Shown here one piece after another: positions 19,561 to 30,417 of a stretch of DNA of 64,000 bases. This stretch comes from Bemisia tabaci (taxonomy: Eukaryota > Arthropoda > Insecta > Hemiptera > Aleyrodidae). The notes beneath the pieces are model-generated. The model was not told the origin of the DNA and ran no database searches. It saw only the letters and a program-made list of their open reading frames with translations. Numbering within the stretch: the stretch's first letter is position 1; each line of letters starts with the position of its first letter. The position numbers and the translations under genes are program-made. The DNA lies in contig NC_092801.1 of NCBI RefSeq assembly GCF_918797505.1, positions 18,967,616 through 19,031,615 on the forward strand, in the 5' to 3' direction.

Positions 19561-20024
19561 CCCAGATCGGCGATTTCAGGTCCGACGAAACCGCTATCCT
19601 ACGCCTGGGCCATTGAAAATCACGGTATCAGTGTCCAGGGTGTCTACTAAAACAGGCTGGCCAAAAATCAGTGCTTATACAGTACTTTTTCAGCACATTC
19701 CCAAGAAATTCAATACCTCCTCAACAGAAAAATTCAGTGCTTCTTTAGAACCTCCAATTGACGAAATTCGACAACTTTCAAAAATTTGAATTTCCCGATC
19801 AAATTGCGACAAAAATGACGAAGAAATAAAAAATCCAGGAACTTCTTGCGGAATTCCGCGCTTTTCCAGTACTTCCGGGCCGCCCTTGAAAAATCCGTAC
19901 TATTTCCGGACCATCCGTAAATTCCGAACTTGCAGACATCCTGGCCCTGATCCCAGATCGGCGATTTCAGGTCGGACGAAACCGCTATTCTACGCCTGGG
20001 CCATTGAAAGACGCGGTATCAGTG
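19561..20024. repeat. 75-bp direct duplication with an element at its junction
   Basis: CCAGATCGGCGATTTCAGGT and the next 55 bp, ending GGTATCAGTG, occur at 19561-19635 and again at 19952-20024 with few differences. The 308-bp element 19636-19943 sits between them. The left copy abuts the element directly and eight bases (GCCCTGAT) separate the element from the right copy. Confidence 0.88.
19636..19943. mobile_element. CAGGGTGTCTAC-family element (full copy)
   Basis: Begins CAGGGTGTCTACTAAAAC and ends GCAGACATCCTG, a mutated complement. Partial relatives are at 5715-5895 and 13240-13342. The interior is AT-rich with TTCAGTACCTCC-like words. No coding capacity. No short target duplication is visible; instead 75-bp host duplicates flank it. 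Confidence 0.78.
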
Positions 20025-20115
20025 GCGAGGGGTGAATGGTCGATTATCGATATTTCCCCATTTGAAGCTGTGGTAAAGAATCATTTATTACGGTAATCGT
20101 TGCGAAAACCCTGGG
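20020..20115 (+). mobile_element. hAT-type MITE (CAGTGGCG family), right-end-type fragment
   Basis: CAGTGGCGAGGGGTGAATGG then TCGATTATCGATATTTCCCC matches the GGCGTGA-type end of the copies at 26197 and 53693, read in reverse. It stops near AAAACCCTGGG. Confidence 0.65.
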
Positions 20116-20131
20116 CCAAGTAGCTATCTTA

Positions 20132-20325
20132 GATTATCCGCGGATTCCGAACATCCGCGGATAATCGAGACTGCATACAAATGGGCTCATGTGGAAATAA
20201 AGATACGCTTTTACGTCAGAGGAGCGACGATTATCCGCGGATTACGAATATCCGCGGATACTCGAGACTGTATACAAATGGGCTCATGTGGAAATAAAGA
20301 TACGCCCTTACGTCAGTGGGACGAC
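20132..20325. repeat. Tandem repeat, 97-bp unit x 2
   Basis: GATTATCCGCGGATT starts units at 20132 and 20229. Each unit has two CCGCGGAT words and shares ACAAATGGGCTCATGTGGAA followed by ATAAAGATACGC. Confidence 0.88.
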
Positions 20326-20709
20326 GAAAAGGGTATAAAGGCACCCAAAACCCGAAACACACTCACATACACACAAATACCTCGATTTTTTCATTTCCTC
20401 TTTTTAAACTCCTTTTATTCCAAACTCATCTTCTTTCCCGACGGGCGGATCAAGGGGTGAGAGGGACGATGGGTCGGGACCAATCTCAAGCATCACTCTA
20501 CATATTCTCAATGATGACTCGATTACCTCAACCGTACTAAGCAAGAACCGCCTAACTCAAACAAAAACCCGAAATAGATACGTCGTTCATTGATTAAACA
20601 CGGCAGTGGCAGACCTACCCATCGTGGCTGGGGTAGCGTGGATTGGGGTAGCGCAACCGCGAGAGAGCGAAACACCGCTGTCGCTTGAACAATGAAATCC
20701 ACTGTTTTA
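20326..20709. other. Unassigned
   Basis: Short plus-strand open frames at 20191-20540 cross from the tandem repeat and show no motif. Nothing else is recognised. Confidence 0.45.
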
Positions 20710-20880
20710 AATGAGCCTCTAGACAGGGTAAGAACTGGAGGCTCTAAGCACATGAATCTGCATCAGAATTTCGCGTAGAATTCAATGGTACAAACGGGAA
20801 TTCATGAAACCAACTAATAAGCGAGATATTTGCGTAAATAGACTGCGCATTTTTGTAAATCCCGCTCGCCTAATATACGA

Positions 20881-20945
20881 ATGACGTCACATTTGTAGCC
20901 AATAGGATTGTCGCAGCGCTGCGCAGCGCCGACTGAGCATCGGCC
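20881..20945 (+). promoter_or_regulatory. CRE, CCAAT and GCGC palindrome cluster, left arm
   Basis: ATGACGTCAC is followed within 20 bp by AGCCAATAGG and then by GCAGCGCTGCGCAGCGCC. The order resembles a compact animal promoter with CRE, CCAAT and NRF1-like sites. Promoter activity is inferred from motifs only. The same cluster is mirrored in the right arm. Confidence 0.35.
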
Positions 20946-23900
20946 ATCGAAAACGTCCAACGCTCCCAACGCCGGGATCGTAAACAAACGAAAATTGATA
21001 ACAGGAAGGACCCAAGCACCCAAGCAACTCGAAATCTTTTAATTTTCATTAATTACAGTCCATGTTCGACTTCAAGAAAGCATTTGACAACCATTTTCCT
21101 CGTATTTTATAACCTGGAGCCACAGCCTATCGGCTCATTGTAATGTGCACTCTGAGAATCAGTTCCACAAGTCCAAACCCTGACATTCTTTTCTTTGACC
21201 ATTCTCTTTTCATTCTCGCCACAATTTAAGTGTTATGCAGTTTCTTTATCTAAAATATGTGGTCTTGAATTCATTCAGGAGTCAGAAGTTTACCTTTCTT
21301 TTAGTATTACAGCCCTTTGACCCCTCAAACTTCACCGATATGACCTCATGTAGTTCAAGGTTTCTCTGGCCCGAACCGAGTGATTACACATCTGAGGTGT
21401 GTCTCATGGTTCTTCAAATTAGCAGTTTAGAACTAAATTAGGGACTACAGTGACTCAATCCAGTTCTGCTTTCTTGTTCAATGTTTGTTATCAGTGTCTG
21501 TTCTTTTACGTGACCAATCTAGTGCATGCACTGTTACGCTATAAGTACAGGTATTATTGCTTTTTTCCTGCTGTCAGACCTTTTTCTTAAGCCTGCTGAT
21601 TCACCACAGAATCTGCCCTAGTTGTGTAAATAATTTGGTGTGTAGTTATTGAGTTAATACCTCCTTGCGGTGATGCAAACTTTCTCAGATCCGTCATAAG
21701 TGGGTATTGCATTTAGACGATCACTCGGACCAGATGAAATCACTGCTTTAGCAGCTTCAAATTTATACTTTGATCTCTGATTCACTAATAAATAACACTT
21801 TATGGTGTCATTTATATTTAATCAGTTCAAAGCTAATTCGACAATGAATCATCAATGGTCCGATCGAAAAAGGAATTTTCTGGTGCGTGCTACGGCTGAA
21901 TCGACATTACCTACAACTCAACTTTCGAAAGCATGAACCTTAAAAAAATTCATCAGGAACTGGTACTTGGTAAGTAATAATTATATTAGCACTCTCCTAT
22001 TTCTGAAGAGATGTGTGTCCTGTAAATTTCAGAATATACTCTCCTGCCATTTATCTAAAGAGGAATACAACATCTCAAGTGGGTGAAGTTATAAAATTGT
22101 GGAAATTGGTTATTTAAAGGGCTTTTCTGCTCGAAGACATGACTGAACCAATCTGAAAGCTGTGAGTTACGAATGATGGAGGGTCCAAGGTGTCTTCCCT
22201 GCTTTAAAAGATAAGGAATTGTGCCTCAGGCCTTAAATGCTATTGGAAATTCCAAACATTGTGAATTCAAATGCACGCTACACTTCATCAATGAATATGG
22301 AAATTTGTCTCAGAGAAAATCTGATAAGACCATTCTGGTAGTTATTTATTCCTGGTTTCTTAATTTCAGAATTTTTGTATTCTAGTTATCATCAAATGCT
22401 AATCAACAGATATTGCACAAAACAGTTGCAAATTATTGGAGGATTCATTTCTTAATCAGTATGTTTTATGTGTTTCATGCAGCGACGAGCCTTACTGAAT
22501 TTCATGAAATGAAGTGATCACACCTACTTACCTGCAACATAGTTAGATCATCCTCCAAGCGTTAAGAAAATATTTTTCCTGTCTTTTAAGAATTCAGGGC
22601 GAGTAAAACCTGCTCAACAAAAGTTTGTGTAAGATTGTTCCATTCAAAATCACCTAAGAATCATTTCAATGGTAAAGTTGCCAACGATTCCTATTGAAAG
22701 TCGTTTGGTTCACTGAATTTTTCAGGTACCGAAAGATGAAAGGATCTTGAAAAGTCATAGAATTACTTACATCCCACTATGAAAACAAGTTGGGAAAAAC
22801 AGTTCAGATTGACCAGGGATGACATTTGTAACATTTACTTCTCAAACCAATCTAATGGCCAAACATAGGTATCATTTGCAAAACGTGTAAATTACATATC
22901 CTGAATACGTTGCTCAAACTTTCTACATCCAGTTCAGATTTTCAAAGGGAAGCAAGTCAGCATATTGTTTGAATTAATTACTGAATTTTCTGCCCATGTA
23001 GAGGAAAAATATCACATTTCAGAGATTTTGTTGAATGATTTTTTAATTGAGAAATTAAGAGGAACAGGAAGTCTGAAACTTTGTGAATTTAGGTAAGTGG
23101 TTTCCCAGTTTAGCCTTGTCATTAACATCCTCTTTTTGCCATGAATGATTATCCACAAACGTAAGCATACTCACACTAACTGTCCAACAACAGATCCGTA
23201 TGTACCCTGGTGATACCTTAGTAACTTCAGATATCTTACCTTTTGAACTACTTGAATGGTTGAAAAATATTTTCACTTCAAGACGGATGGTCATGTCCTG
23301 ATTGAAGCTTTCGAAAATTGAATATAGTGTCGATTCAGCCATAGCACGCACCAGAAAATTCCTTTTTCGATCGGACCATTGATGATTCATTGTCGAATTA
23401 GCTTTGAACTGATTAAATATAAATGACACCATAAAGTGTTATTTATTAGTGAATCAGAGATCAAAGTATAAATTTGAAGCTGCTAAAGCAGTGATTTCAT
23501 CTGGTCCGAGTGATCGTCTAAATGCAATACCCACTTATGACGGATCTGAGAAAGTTTGCATCACCGCAAGGAGGTATTAACTCAATAACTACACACCAAA
23601 TTATTTACACAACTAGGGCAGATTCTGTGGTGAATCAGCAGGCTTAAGAAAAAGGTCTGACAGCAGGAAAAAAGCAATAATACCTGTACTTATAGCGTAA
23701 CAGTGCATGCACTAGATTGGTCACGTAAAAGAACAGACACTGATAACAAACATTGAACAAGAAAGCAGAACTGGATTGAGTCACTGTAGTCCCTAATTTA
23801 GTTCTAAACTGCTAATTTGAAGAACCATGAGACACACCTCAGATGTGTAATCACTCGGTTCGGGCCAGAGAAACCTTGAACTACATGAGGTCATATCGGT

Positions 23901-24288
23901 GAAGTTTGAGGGGTCAAAGGGCTGTAATACTAAAAGAAAGGTAAACTTCTGACTCCTGAATGAATTCAAGACCACATATTTTAGATAAAGAAACTGCATA
24001 ACACTTAAATTGTGGCGAGAATGAAAAGAGAATGGTCAAAGAAAAGAATGTCAGGGTTTGGACTTGTGGAACTGATTCTCAGAGTGCACATTACAATGAG
24101 CCGATAGGCTGTGGCTCCAGGTTATAAAATACGAGGAAAATGGTTGTCAAATGCTTTCTTGAAGTCGAACATGGACTGTAATTAATGAAAATTAAAAGAT
24201 TTCGAGTTGCTTGGGTGCTTGGGTCCTTCCTGTTATCAATTTTCGTTTGTTTACGATCCCGGCGTTGGGAGCGTTGGACGTTTTCGAT

Positions 24289-24353
24289 GGCCGATGCTCA
24301 GTCGGCGCTGCGCAGCGCTGCGACAATCCTATTGGCTACAAATGTGACGTCAT
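24289..24353 (-). promoter_or_regulatory. CRE, CCAAT and GCGC palindrome cluster, right arm
   Basis: Exact mirror of the left-arm cluster: GCGCTGCGCAGCGCTGC, then CCTATTGGCT, then GTGACGTCAT. If both clusters fire toward the centre, transcription would converge across the spacer and could give double-stranded RNA. Motif-based inference only. Confidence 0.35.
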
Positions 24354-24524
24354 TCGTATATTAGGCGAGCGGGATTTACAAAAATGCGCAGTCTATTTAC
24401 GCAAATATCTCGCTTATTAGTTGGTTTCATGAATTCCCGTTTGTACCATTGAATTCTACGCGAAATTCTGATGCAGATTCATGTGCTTAGAGCCTCCAGT
24501 TCTTACCCTGTCTAGAGGCTCATT

Positions 24525-25199
24525 CAAAAAGCGAATCTAATGATCAAAATCTGGCAAAACTGGGAAGAACGTTGCTAAATCAATCCAAAATACGGGCATT
24601 TAAACGCAATGCAAAAGGGAAATCGTTATTTGCTTGTGACTGTATGGCAACTAGGATACTAGATGCGGGAACAATCGTGCACCTGTTGTCTTCCTCAACG
24701 TGTGAAAGCACATCCAGATTCCCTATCCAACCTCTGGGGTACAGGTTAATTAGCCCTTACGACCCTCCGATTTCACTGTTGTCGAATTGGACTGGATTTC
24801 AGTTTGCTGTCCAATCGGGGTGTAACACTGGTCTCATCACACGAGCTGACGATTTAGGTTTTCGAACCCCAAAGTTCCGTGAGGTCAATTATTTCTCCCT
24901 CCAATTCTTCGTTGAAATTATGGGAAACAGATTGTTTTACTGATGATGCTCGATTACCTTTTATTTGTATATTGCCTCAGTCGCATTCATTAAAGGGTGA
25001 TTAGCTTTACCTTTGTAACCTTTTCTTCCTTAGGACGGTATTTCCTTTGGTCTTTCTTTGTGCCTTTGAAAAAATTCCCAAAACCCCCCCTTTAAAAATA
25101 ACCCAAACCCAAACATTTGGTCGATGTGGGGTTTCTCGGCTTTACCATTATTGTCTGTGCTAAATTTTACGTGAGTACAACACTAAATTTGGAAAAAAG
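24525..25199. other. Unassigned
   Basis: A 123-codon plus-strand open frame (24572-24943) begins MLNQSKIRAFKRNAKGKSLF and has no feature I recognise. AT content rises after 24940. Confidence 0.4.
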
Positions 25200-25660
25200 C
25201 TCGACTTAATGATCCTAAAATGATAAAATCCTTCATGAGCCTTGCCTTGGTTATACGCGATAATCTGGAATATGCTGAAAGAGACCGCGGATAAGCGAAA
25301 ACCGCGTATGATCTGAGGTGACACAACCTCGGCGTCAAAAGCTCGACTTTATGATCCTTAGGTGATGGAATTTTTCGTTAGCCTCAGTTATACGCGGTAA
25401 TCGGAACTATACTGGAGGTACCGCGGATAAGCGAGAACCGCGTATAATCTGAGATGACAAACCGCGTCAAAAGCTCGACTTTGTGATCCTAAAATGATGG
25501 AATTTTTCGCTAGCTTCGGTTATACGCAGGAATCGCAAGTGTACTAGAGGAACCGCGGATAAGCAAAAACCGCGTATACTCTGAGGTGACAATGTTGGCG
25601 TCAAAAGTTCGATTTTTCATGTTAAAATTATGAAATTCCTCGTGAATGATGAATCGTATA
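25200..25660. repeat. Tandem repeat, 132-142-bp unit x 3.4
   Basis: CTCGACTT starts units at 25200, 25342 and 25474, with a partial fourth (TTCGATTT) at 25608. Units share GGTTATACGCG-type words, ACCGCGGATAAGCGAAAACC and TCTGAGGTGACA. Units are diverged by roughly a tenth or more. Confidence 0.9.
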
Positions 25661-26155
25661 CGGTGATAACTATTCTAAAATAGAGAGGAGAGGGCGGGAA
25701 AGCTGAAACCGTTGTTGCGAGTGAAGGTAAACAGGAACGGTAATTCGTTTCCATTAAAATAAGGCTGAGCACTTCCTGTGGTGTTGGTGCAAAAGGGGCG
25801 AGCAGAGCGCGTCGTCTTGTTGTCAGGCGCGAAACGGAGCTTTCCTTATCTGCCGTCGCGAAACTGATACAGAATTTGAGGACTCGAAACAGGAAATAGG
25901 CGGTCAGATAAGTGCCTGAATGACTAATGCGAGTCGCGGAATCGATAAACCTCCGATTTTATTGATCCCCGATGCGAAGCTTTGTTTCGCGACAGACATT
26001 TCACTTTACGGCCACGCGCGTGAGCGACGCGGAAATCCTACGGCAAGCATCATCATTTCTGAAAAAAAATTTTTACAGAACTTGTGGCATAGAATTGCTA
26101 TCCGGAGAAAAAATTTTCGTGCAGGGGACCCGAAATTGAGGTCATATGGATCTAG
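25661..26155. other. Unassigned
   Basis: A 95-codon plus-strand frame (25920-26207) runs into the palindrome. Near 26129-26153 ACCCGAAATTGAGGTCATAT followed by GGATCT repeats a block of the hairpin core at 26425, so part of this is repeat debris. Confidence 0.45.
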
Positions 26156-26196
26156 TAGCTTTCGTATGTGTCCTCCAGGGGAAAAGGAATTTCAGC

Positions 26197-26314
26197 CAGT
26201 GGCGTAGCGTGCTTTGCAATTTATTGATTGATTAGCCATTTAAACCTATGGAAAAAGATCGATAAACAGGGTGTCTATCAGGTGTGATAATCGATCATTC
26301 ACGCCTCGCCACTG
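26197..26314 (+). mobile_element. hAT-type MITE (CAGTGGCG family), left arm of palindrome
   Basis: CAGTGGCGTAGCGTGCTTTG to CACGCCTCGCCACTG, 118 bp. Flanking octamers ATTTCAGC and ACTTCAGT agree at 6 of 8 positions, consistent with an aged duplication. Mirrored at 26747-26864. Confidence 0.82.
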
Positions 26315-26395
26315 ACTTCAGTCGACGCAGAAAAATTCTCGCGTTAGGTCAGAGTACGAGAGAAGTAAAAATAAAGGTTGCAGTCTAGAAACGTA

Positions 26396-26665
26396 CACGG
26401 AAAAAAAAAAACTTCGAACGTGAAACCCGAAGTTGAGGTCATATGGATCTCTGAAGTTTTCGGATCTCGCATCCGAGAACTTAAGGTCGCTAGCTGCCGA
26501 AGTTTGGGTCAGACATCTGAGTACTCCGGTACTTACCGGAGTAACTCGGACGTCTGACCCTAACTTCGGCGATTGGACCTCAAGTTTTTGGATGCGCGAT
26601 CCGAAAACTTCAGAGATCCATATGACCTCAACTTCGGGTTTCAAGTTCGAAGTTTTTTTTCCGTG
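26396..26665. mobile_element. Hairpin MITE with CACGGAAAA ends at the palindrome centre
   Basis: Ends CACGGAAAAAAAAA and TTTTTTTTCCGTG with TA on both sides, then ACTTCGAACGTGAAACCCGA and its complement. The innermost part reads TCCGGTACTTACCGGA. The termini resemble the CACTG families, with TG replaced by GG. Confidence 0.8.
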
Positions 26666-26746
26666 TACGTTTCTGGACTGCAACCTTTATTTTTACCTAT
26701 CTCGCGCTCTGACCTAACGCGAGAATCTTTCTGCGTGGACTGAAGT

Positions 26747-26864
26747 CAGTGTCGAGGCGTGAATGATCGATTATCACACCTGATAGACACCCTGTTTATC
26801 GATCCTTTTCCATAGGTTTAAATGGCTAATCAATTCATAAATTGCAAAGCACGCTACGCCACTG
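26747..26864 (-). mobile_element. hAT-type MITE (CAGTGGCG family), right arm of palindrome
   Basis: Inverted counterpart of 26197-26314, from CAGTGTCGAGGCGTGAATGA to GCACGCTACGCCACTG. Its mirrored position shows it was present before the inverted duplication formed. Confidence 0.82.
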
Positions 26865-26940
26865 GCTGAAATCCCTTTTCCCTTGGAGAACACATGCGAA
26901 AGCTAAAAAAGTACGGCATTCACATAATTACTGCAAGTCT

Positions 26941-27689
26941 CAGTGGCGTAACGGGCGCCCCCGCAGACCCTGCTATGCAGGGGGGCCCAGACGCCTAGGG
27001 GGCCCTCCCTCGGCCGCCGGGATTTTGTTTTTTCTCTCTCTCTCTTTTTGATGCTCAACTTTGGTTTCAAACATTTGGCCTCTACTTACAGAGATGGGGC
27101 TTCTTCCTCTGATTTTTATTGTTAGCTCGGGGTTTTTCATACTTCTTTCGGACTGTTCCTAACTTTTTGTTTGCTGGAGGGTCCCTGCTTTCCAATTACC
27201 ACTCAGTGATTACTAGATAATTTTCTCTTTTTTTGTCACTTCTCGTATTTCGATCTTTGAGAGGGGGGAGGCCCAAGAATCTAATGGCCCCGAGGCCCTT
27301 GAGGGCCCTTTGATTCTTGGGCCTTGGCCCCCCTGAAGATCCTTGGGCCTGGGCTGGGCCCCCGCCCCAATCGGGTACGGGATCCGGGACGGTGAGGGAT
27401 GAGTCAAATTCAACCTAAGGACATAACGTAAAAATAGGCTAAATCTTGCACATACCATACCTAAAGGTAAAAGGATATAAGCTGCTGCCATTTTGATATT
27501 TTTGGTGGTTAAGGCTGATTTTTGCAGAAATGTTCGTGCTGCGGGCCCCGACCATAAGAGGAAACACGGGAAGGAGCGAGGGAGGGAGAGGGGCGGGAGG
27601 GGAGGATAATTTTGAAATGTTATCGACATGGGGGGGGGGGCTAGAAAAAATTTTGCGGGGGGGCCCAGCGGAAGTCCGTTACGCCACTG
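26941..27689. mobile_element. 749-bp GC-rich element with CAGTGGCGTAACGG ends
   Basis: Left end CAGTGGCGTAACGGGCGCC, right end GTCCGTTACGCCACTG. Exact 10-bp direct repeats CTGCAAGTCT flank it (26931-26940 and 27690-27699), two bases longer than normal for hAT. Subterminal zones are full of GGGGCCC-type words. The 190-codon minus-strand open frame inside is low-complexity and not a credible protein. Confidence 0.85.
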
Positions 27690-27699
27690 CTGCAAGTCT

Positions 27700-28380
27700 T
27701 CCTGATTTTGGATCCAAGTACGTAGACTTTCGGGTAAAGTCTTGGTAGCATTTACTGTAATGCAGTAGAGTTCAATTACCCTCACTTAAAAGTCCAAAAT
27801 TATTCGGTTTACACCGTGCTTTTTTCCCAGTGTACACGACATTGCAGTCGGCTTTCCTGAACACAAAGGCGGAGCCTCCGCGTGTGACACGATCAGTTTT
27901 CATTCTTCCTGACAACCGAACTGAATAAACCCGATCGCAAAGGGCGAAAAAAACCAATCATCATCACTCACAGCGAGGAATTCGGCGCCGCGAAAAGTGC
28001 CACACCAGCCGACACCCCACCCCTTCCTTGAAAAATCTCCCTTGCCCCCGCGGCCGCGGGAGGGGGTTACGCTGTGTGGTCTTGCGGATGACACCCAACG
28101 AGGAAGAATCTTCTGGGGCTGCCCCCCACCCCAGGGGGAACCGGCTAACGAGACGGATACTCAGGGAAGTGGGGGAGGGGGGTCCGGCATAGTGACAGTA
28201 AATGTTTGAGCAGCAATAGCGTGGAGTAGAGTTATCGGCAGGAACTACATACCACACTTAGGTTCTTCTCGCGTCAAGGTTAGCTGGTCTCGGCGGCTCC
28301 CCGGCCCGCGGTGATGCCGGCTCGGATACGCGTGGAATTTCCGATATGACGTCATAGTGTATCCCGATTTTAGGGGATCG
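27700..28380. other. Unassigned, with a lone CACTGG-type end
   Basis: TTTTTTCCCAGTG at about 27821-27833 looks like an orphan right end of a CACTGG MITE. CpG-rich words around 28030-28160 are unassigned. Confidence 0.4.
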
Positions 28381-28608
28381 CACTGGGAAAAAAAACACAT
28401 TGGATCTAGAGTCCAGACTCTTGAAAACATTGACCAGAAAAAATACTCTTGATTCAATCGGATTTTTGCTGGAATCAAAACGAAATCCGCTTAAATGAAG
28501 AGGCTTGGTTCTTGATTTAAGCTAGATTCTGATTGAATCAATAGTACTTTTCCTTGTCGATGTTTTTAAGAGTCTGGACTCCAGATCCAATGTGCTTTTT
28601 TTCCAGTG
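28381..28608. mobile_element. Hairpin MITE, CACTGG family A (copy 5)
   Basis: CACTGGGAAAAAAAA to TTTTTTTCCAGTG. Flanking dinucleotides are CG on the left and CA on the right, as expected if a CG duplication decayed by CpG deamination. Confidence 0.87.
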
Positions 28609-29103
28609 CAGTGGCGATTCGTCATGGAGAGAAAAAGGAAGTGTTTGCATCTTGAGGATTGTTTACCCCGTGACGTAGGTTGGTGCAACACAGCGTCGAT
28701 ATTCCAACAAAATCATGAATTCTAAGTATGAAAAACGGACCACGACGTCCGATTTTTGGCTTAAATTAACTCATGATATAATTTCACACACTTTACATAG
28801 AATCACTTTTTTCCATAGACTACACCATTTCCAAGAAAATCGATGATAAAAATCGTCCGTTCCGACCTACGACATCAAAAAAAATTCAAGATGCCAGAGA
28901 TGCAAACTCCTCCTTTTTTATCTATGGCGATTCGTGTCCGTGGGGTTGGGAAAATTCTTCGTTTTAAAATTCCCTGAATTTTTCCGGACTCCGAAATGTC
29001 AAATTTCGTGACTTTTCCTGATTTTCCCGGGCTTTTCCGGCTTTCCAGATCGTCGTAGACCCTGCGACCGGCAATACTTTGAAGGGAGTAGATTGGGTCC
29101 GCT
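28609..29103. other. Unassigned
   Basis: AT-rich, with TTCCCTGAATTTTTCCGGAC-type words near 28971-29050 that recall word-cored MITE interiors. No termini are found. Confidence 0.4.
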
Positions 29104-29283
29104 GCACAGAAAGAAAAACTCCGGCCGTGGAAGCCGTACTTACGGGCTTTTTACACATAACGTCCGCGTTCCGGGCTCAGAAGCCGAGAATTGCGGGCGT
29201 AGCACTCGGAGTAGTAGAAGCTACAGCTCCAGCACCCGGAACTTTCGGCCTCTGAGCCCGAAATGGGCGGTATGCCTGTTAAC
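29104..29283. mobile_element. CACTGG family B MITE, inverted and right-truncated copy
   Basis: CACAGAAAGAAAAACTCCGG to CGGTATGCC is the reverse complement of 2554-2731, sharing GCTACAGCTCCAGCACCCGG then AACTTTCGGCC. The distal terminus is gone. Confidence 0.72.
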
Positions 29284-30123
29284 AAATTCCTGATTTTCCG
29301 AAAATCGTTCTTCCTCTGATGAAGCCCCGAACCCCGTGCTAATAGTTTCAGCGCACTGACGTATCAAACTTGACGAAAGCCAAAAATTCCTGGAACTGCT
29401 CGTTCCATTGCGACAATTCTGAAAACTCTTCTGCGAATTTAGACGGACGACATGCAATTACAAAAGGGTACGATTCCCCCCCTAAAAATTCCGAAAATCT
29501 ACGCGCCGGCACCCTACACGCGTGATTGAGCGATTCAAAACCGCCGGGGACAAAAACCAAAAAGTAATTTTGGATTCAGTAATAACCAGCAGTGACGGTA
29601 TGATTAGATCGACTTGTTTCCAACTCTCAAAGCCCGTGCTTACACGGTCGGTTTTTGTACGCTTTTCCAAGAAATCCTCGCAACTATCGAAAATAACAAC
29701 TCTGTTTCGCTACCTTAGTCACACTAAAAAATTCTGGAAACTCCCGCCTTACCTCTTCATTTTTTCGGAAAAATACCACGAATATGTGCGAGATAGCAAC
29801 TCAATTTTGCAGCCTCGGAGTTGCACCCTAAAATGTCTGATAATTCCGGATTACTCTTGTTTTACACGCCGTGCGATTAGTGTTCCTAAACGAAAATTTC
29901 GTTACCAAAACTCAGGCTCAGTCGTATCGAAAACTTCCTTCGCATACGAGAGCGCATCACACAGTTTCCTTCGAAAAAAGCTCTTGCGCTTAAGGAGTTT
30001 ATGCCTTCTGACTTCACACCCCCCCCTCCCCCTTGCCTTCAAAATTTTTACTCATAATCAGATGCCGTCACAATTTCTCCCCGATCGGTCTGCCATCGGC
30101 CCATCGAGCACTTTCTGCACCCC
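29284..30123. other. Unassigned, with a 203-codon plus-strand open frame
   Basis: The frame 29522-30133 starts MIERFKTAGDKNQKVILDSV and is Ser/Lys-rich, with no signal peptide, membrane segment or motif I recognise. Its last codons enter the next MITE. It is long for this base composition, but I cannot call it a gene. Confidence 0.22.
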
Positions 30124-30403
30124 TGCGGACTGATTGTTCAAATTAATAGACAAAGCTATAGACAAAGAAGACATCATGAGTGTGGAGCAATCCTGTTGAT
30201 TGAAATGGTAGGTTCGTCTAGACTAAGGGGGTAAATGATGGACCGACTATAGGGTCTCTCCTGGGTTGCAGTTAGTTAGTCTGTCACCTATCTCCTTCGT
30301 CAATCGCAACCATCAGCTTCCCCCAATAGGATCCCTCCATATCGCTGTTGTCTTCTTTGTCTATAGCTTTGTCTAATTTCAGCCGCGTAAAATCAGCCCG
30401 CCG
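30124..30403. mobile_element. MITE with GCGGGCTGATTATTG ends (tandem copy 1)
   Basis: Starts CTGCGGACTGATTGTTCAAA and ends AAATCAGCCCGCCG. Subterminal GACAAAGAAGACA pairs with TGTCTTCTTTGTC. A second copy lies 14 bp downstream. Relatives are split at 59341-59422 and 59563-59680, with a fragment at 50820-50885. Confidence 0.78.
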
Positions 30404-30417
30404 TACTCTACGAGGCA

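Larger units (their letters stand above)
20710..24524. repeat. 3.8-kb inverted repeat, near-identical 1.2-kb arms
   Basis: The left arm (20710 to about 21910) is the reverse complement of the right arm (about 23324-24524). Positions pair as x and 45234-x. Two peptides of 69 and 68 codons translate identically from both arms, so the arms are close to identical; I see one substitution near 21894. A diverged remnant of pairing continues a little inward. The 1.4-kb middle is AT-rich with one 125-codon minus-strand frame of unknown identity. Outer ends carry GAGCCTCTAGACAGGG. No target duplication is evident. Confidence 0.93.
26156..26905. repeat. Compound palindrome, arms ~375 bp, centre near 26530
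   Basis: Host-like sequence, a hAT MITE and a 75-bp spacer are mirrored around a central hairpin. TAGCTTTCGTATGTG at 26156 pairs with CACATGCGAAAGCTA ending at 26905. The mirrored hAT copies are 26197-26314 and 26747-26864, and the core is 26396-26665. Arms differ at scattered positions, so the duplication is not very recent. Confidence 0.9.

Noticed and set aside
20710..24524. Assignment of the inverted repeat to a known transposon superfamily
   Set aside because: Ends and flanks show no consistent duplication or terminal signature, so I leave it as an inverted repeat.
27213..27785. 190-codon minus-strand frame as a proline-rich protein
   Set aside because: Most of it lies in the GC-rich interior of the 26941-27689 element and is low complexity.
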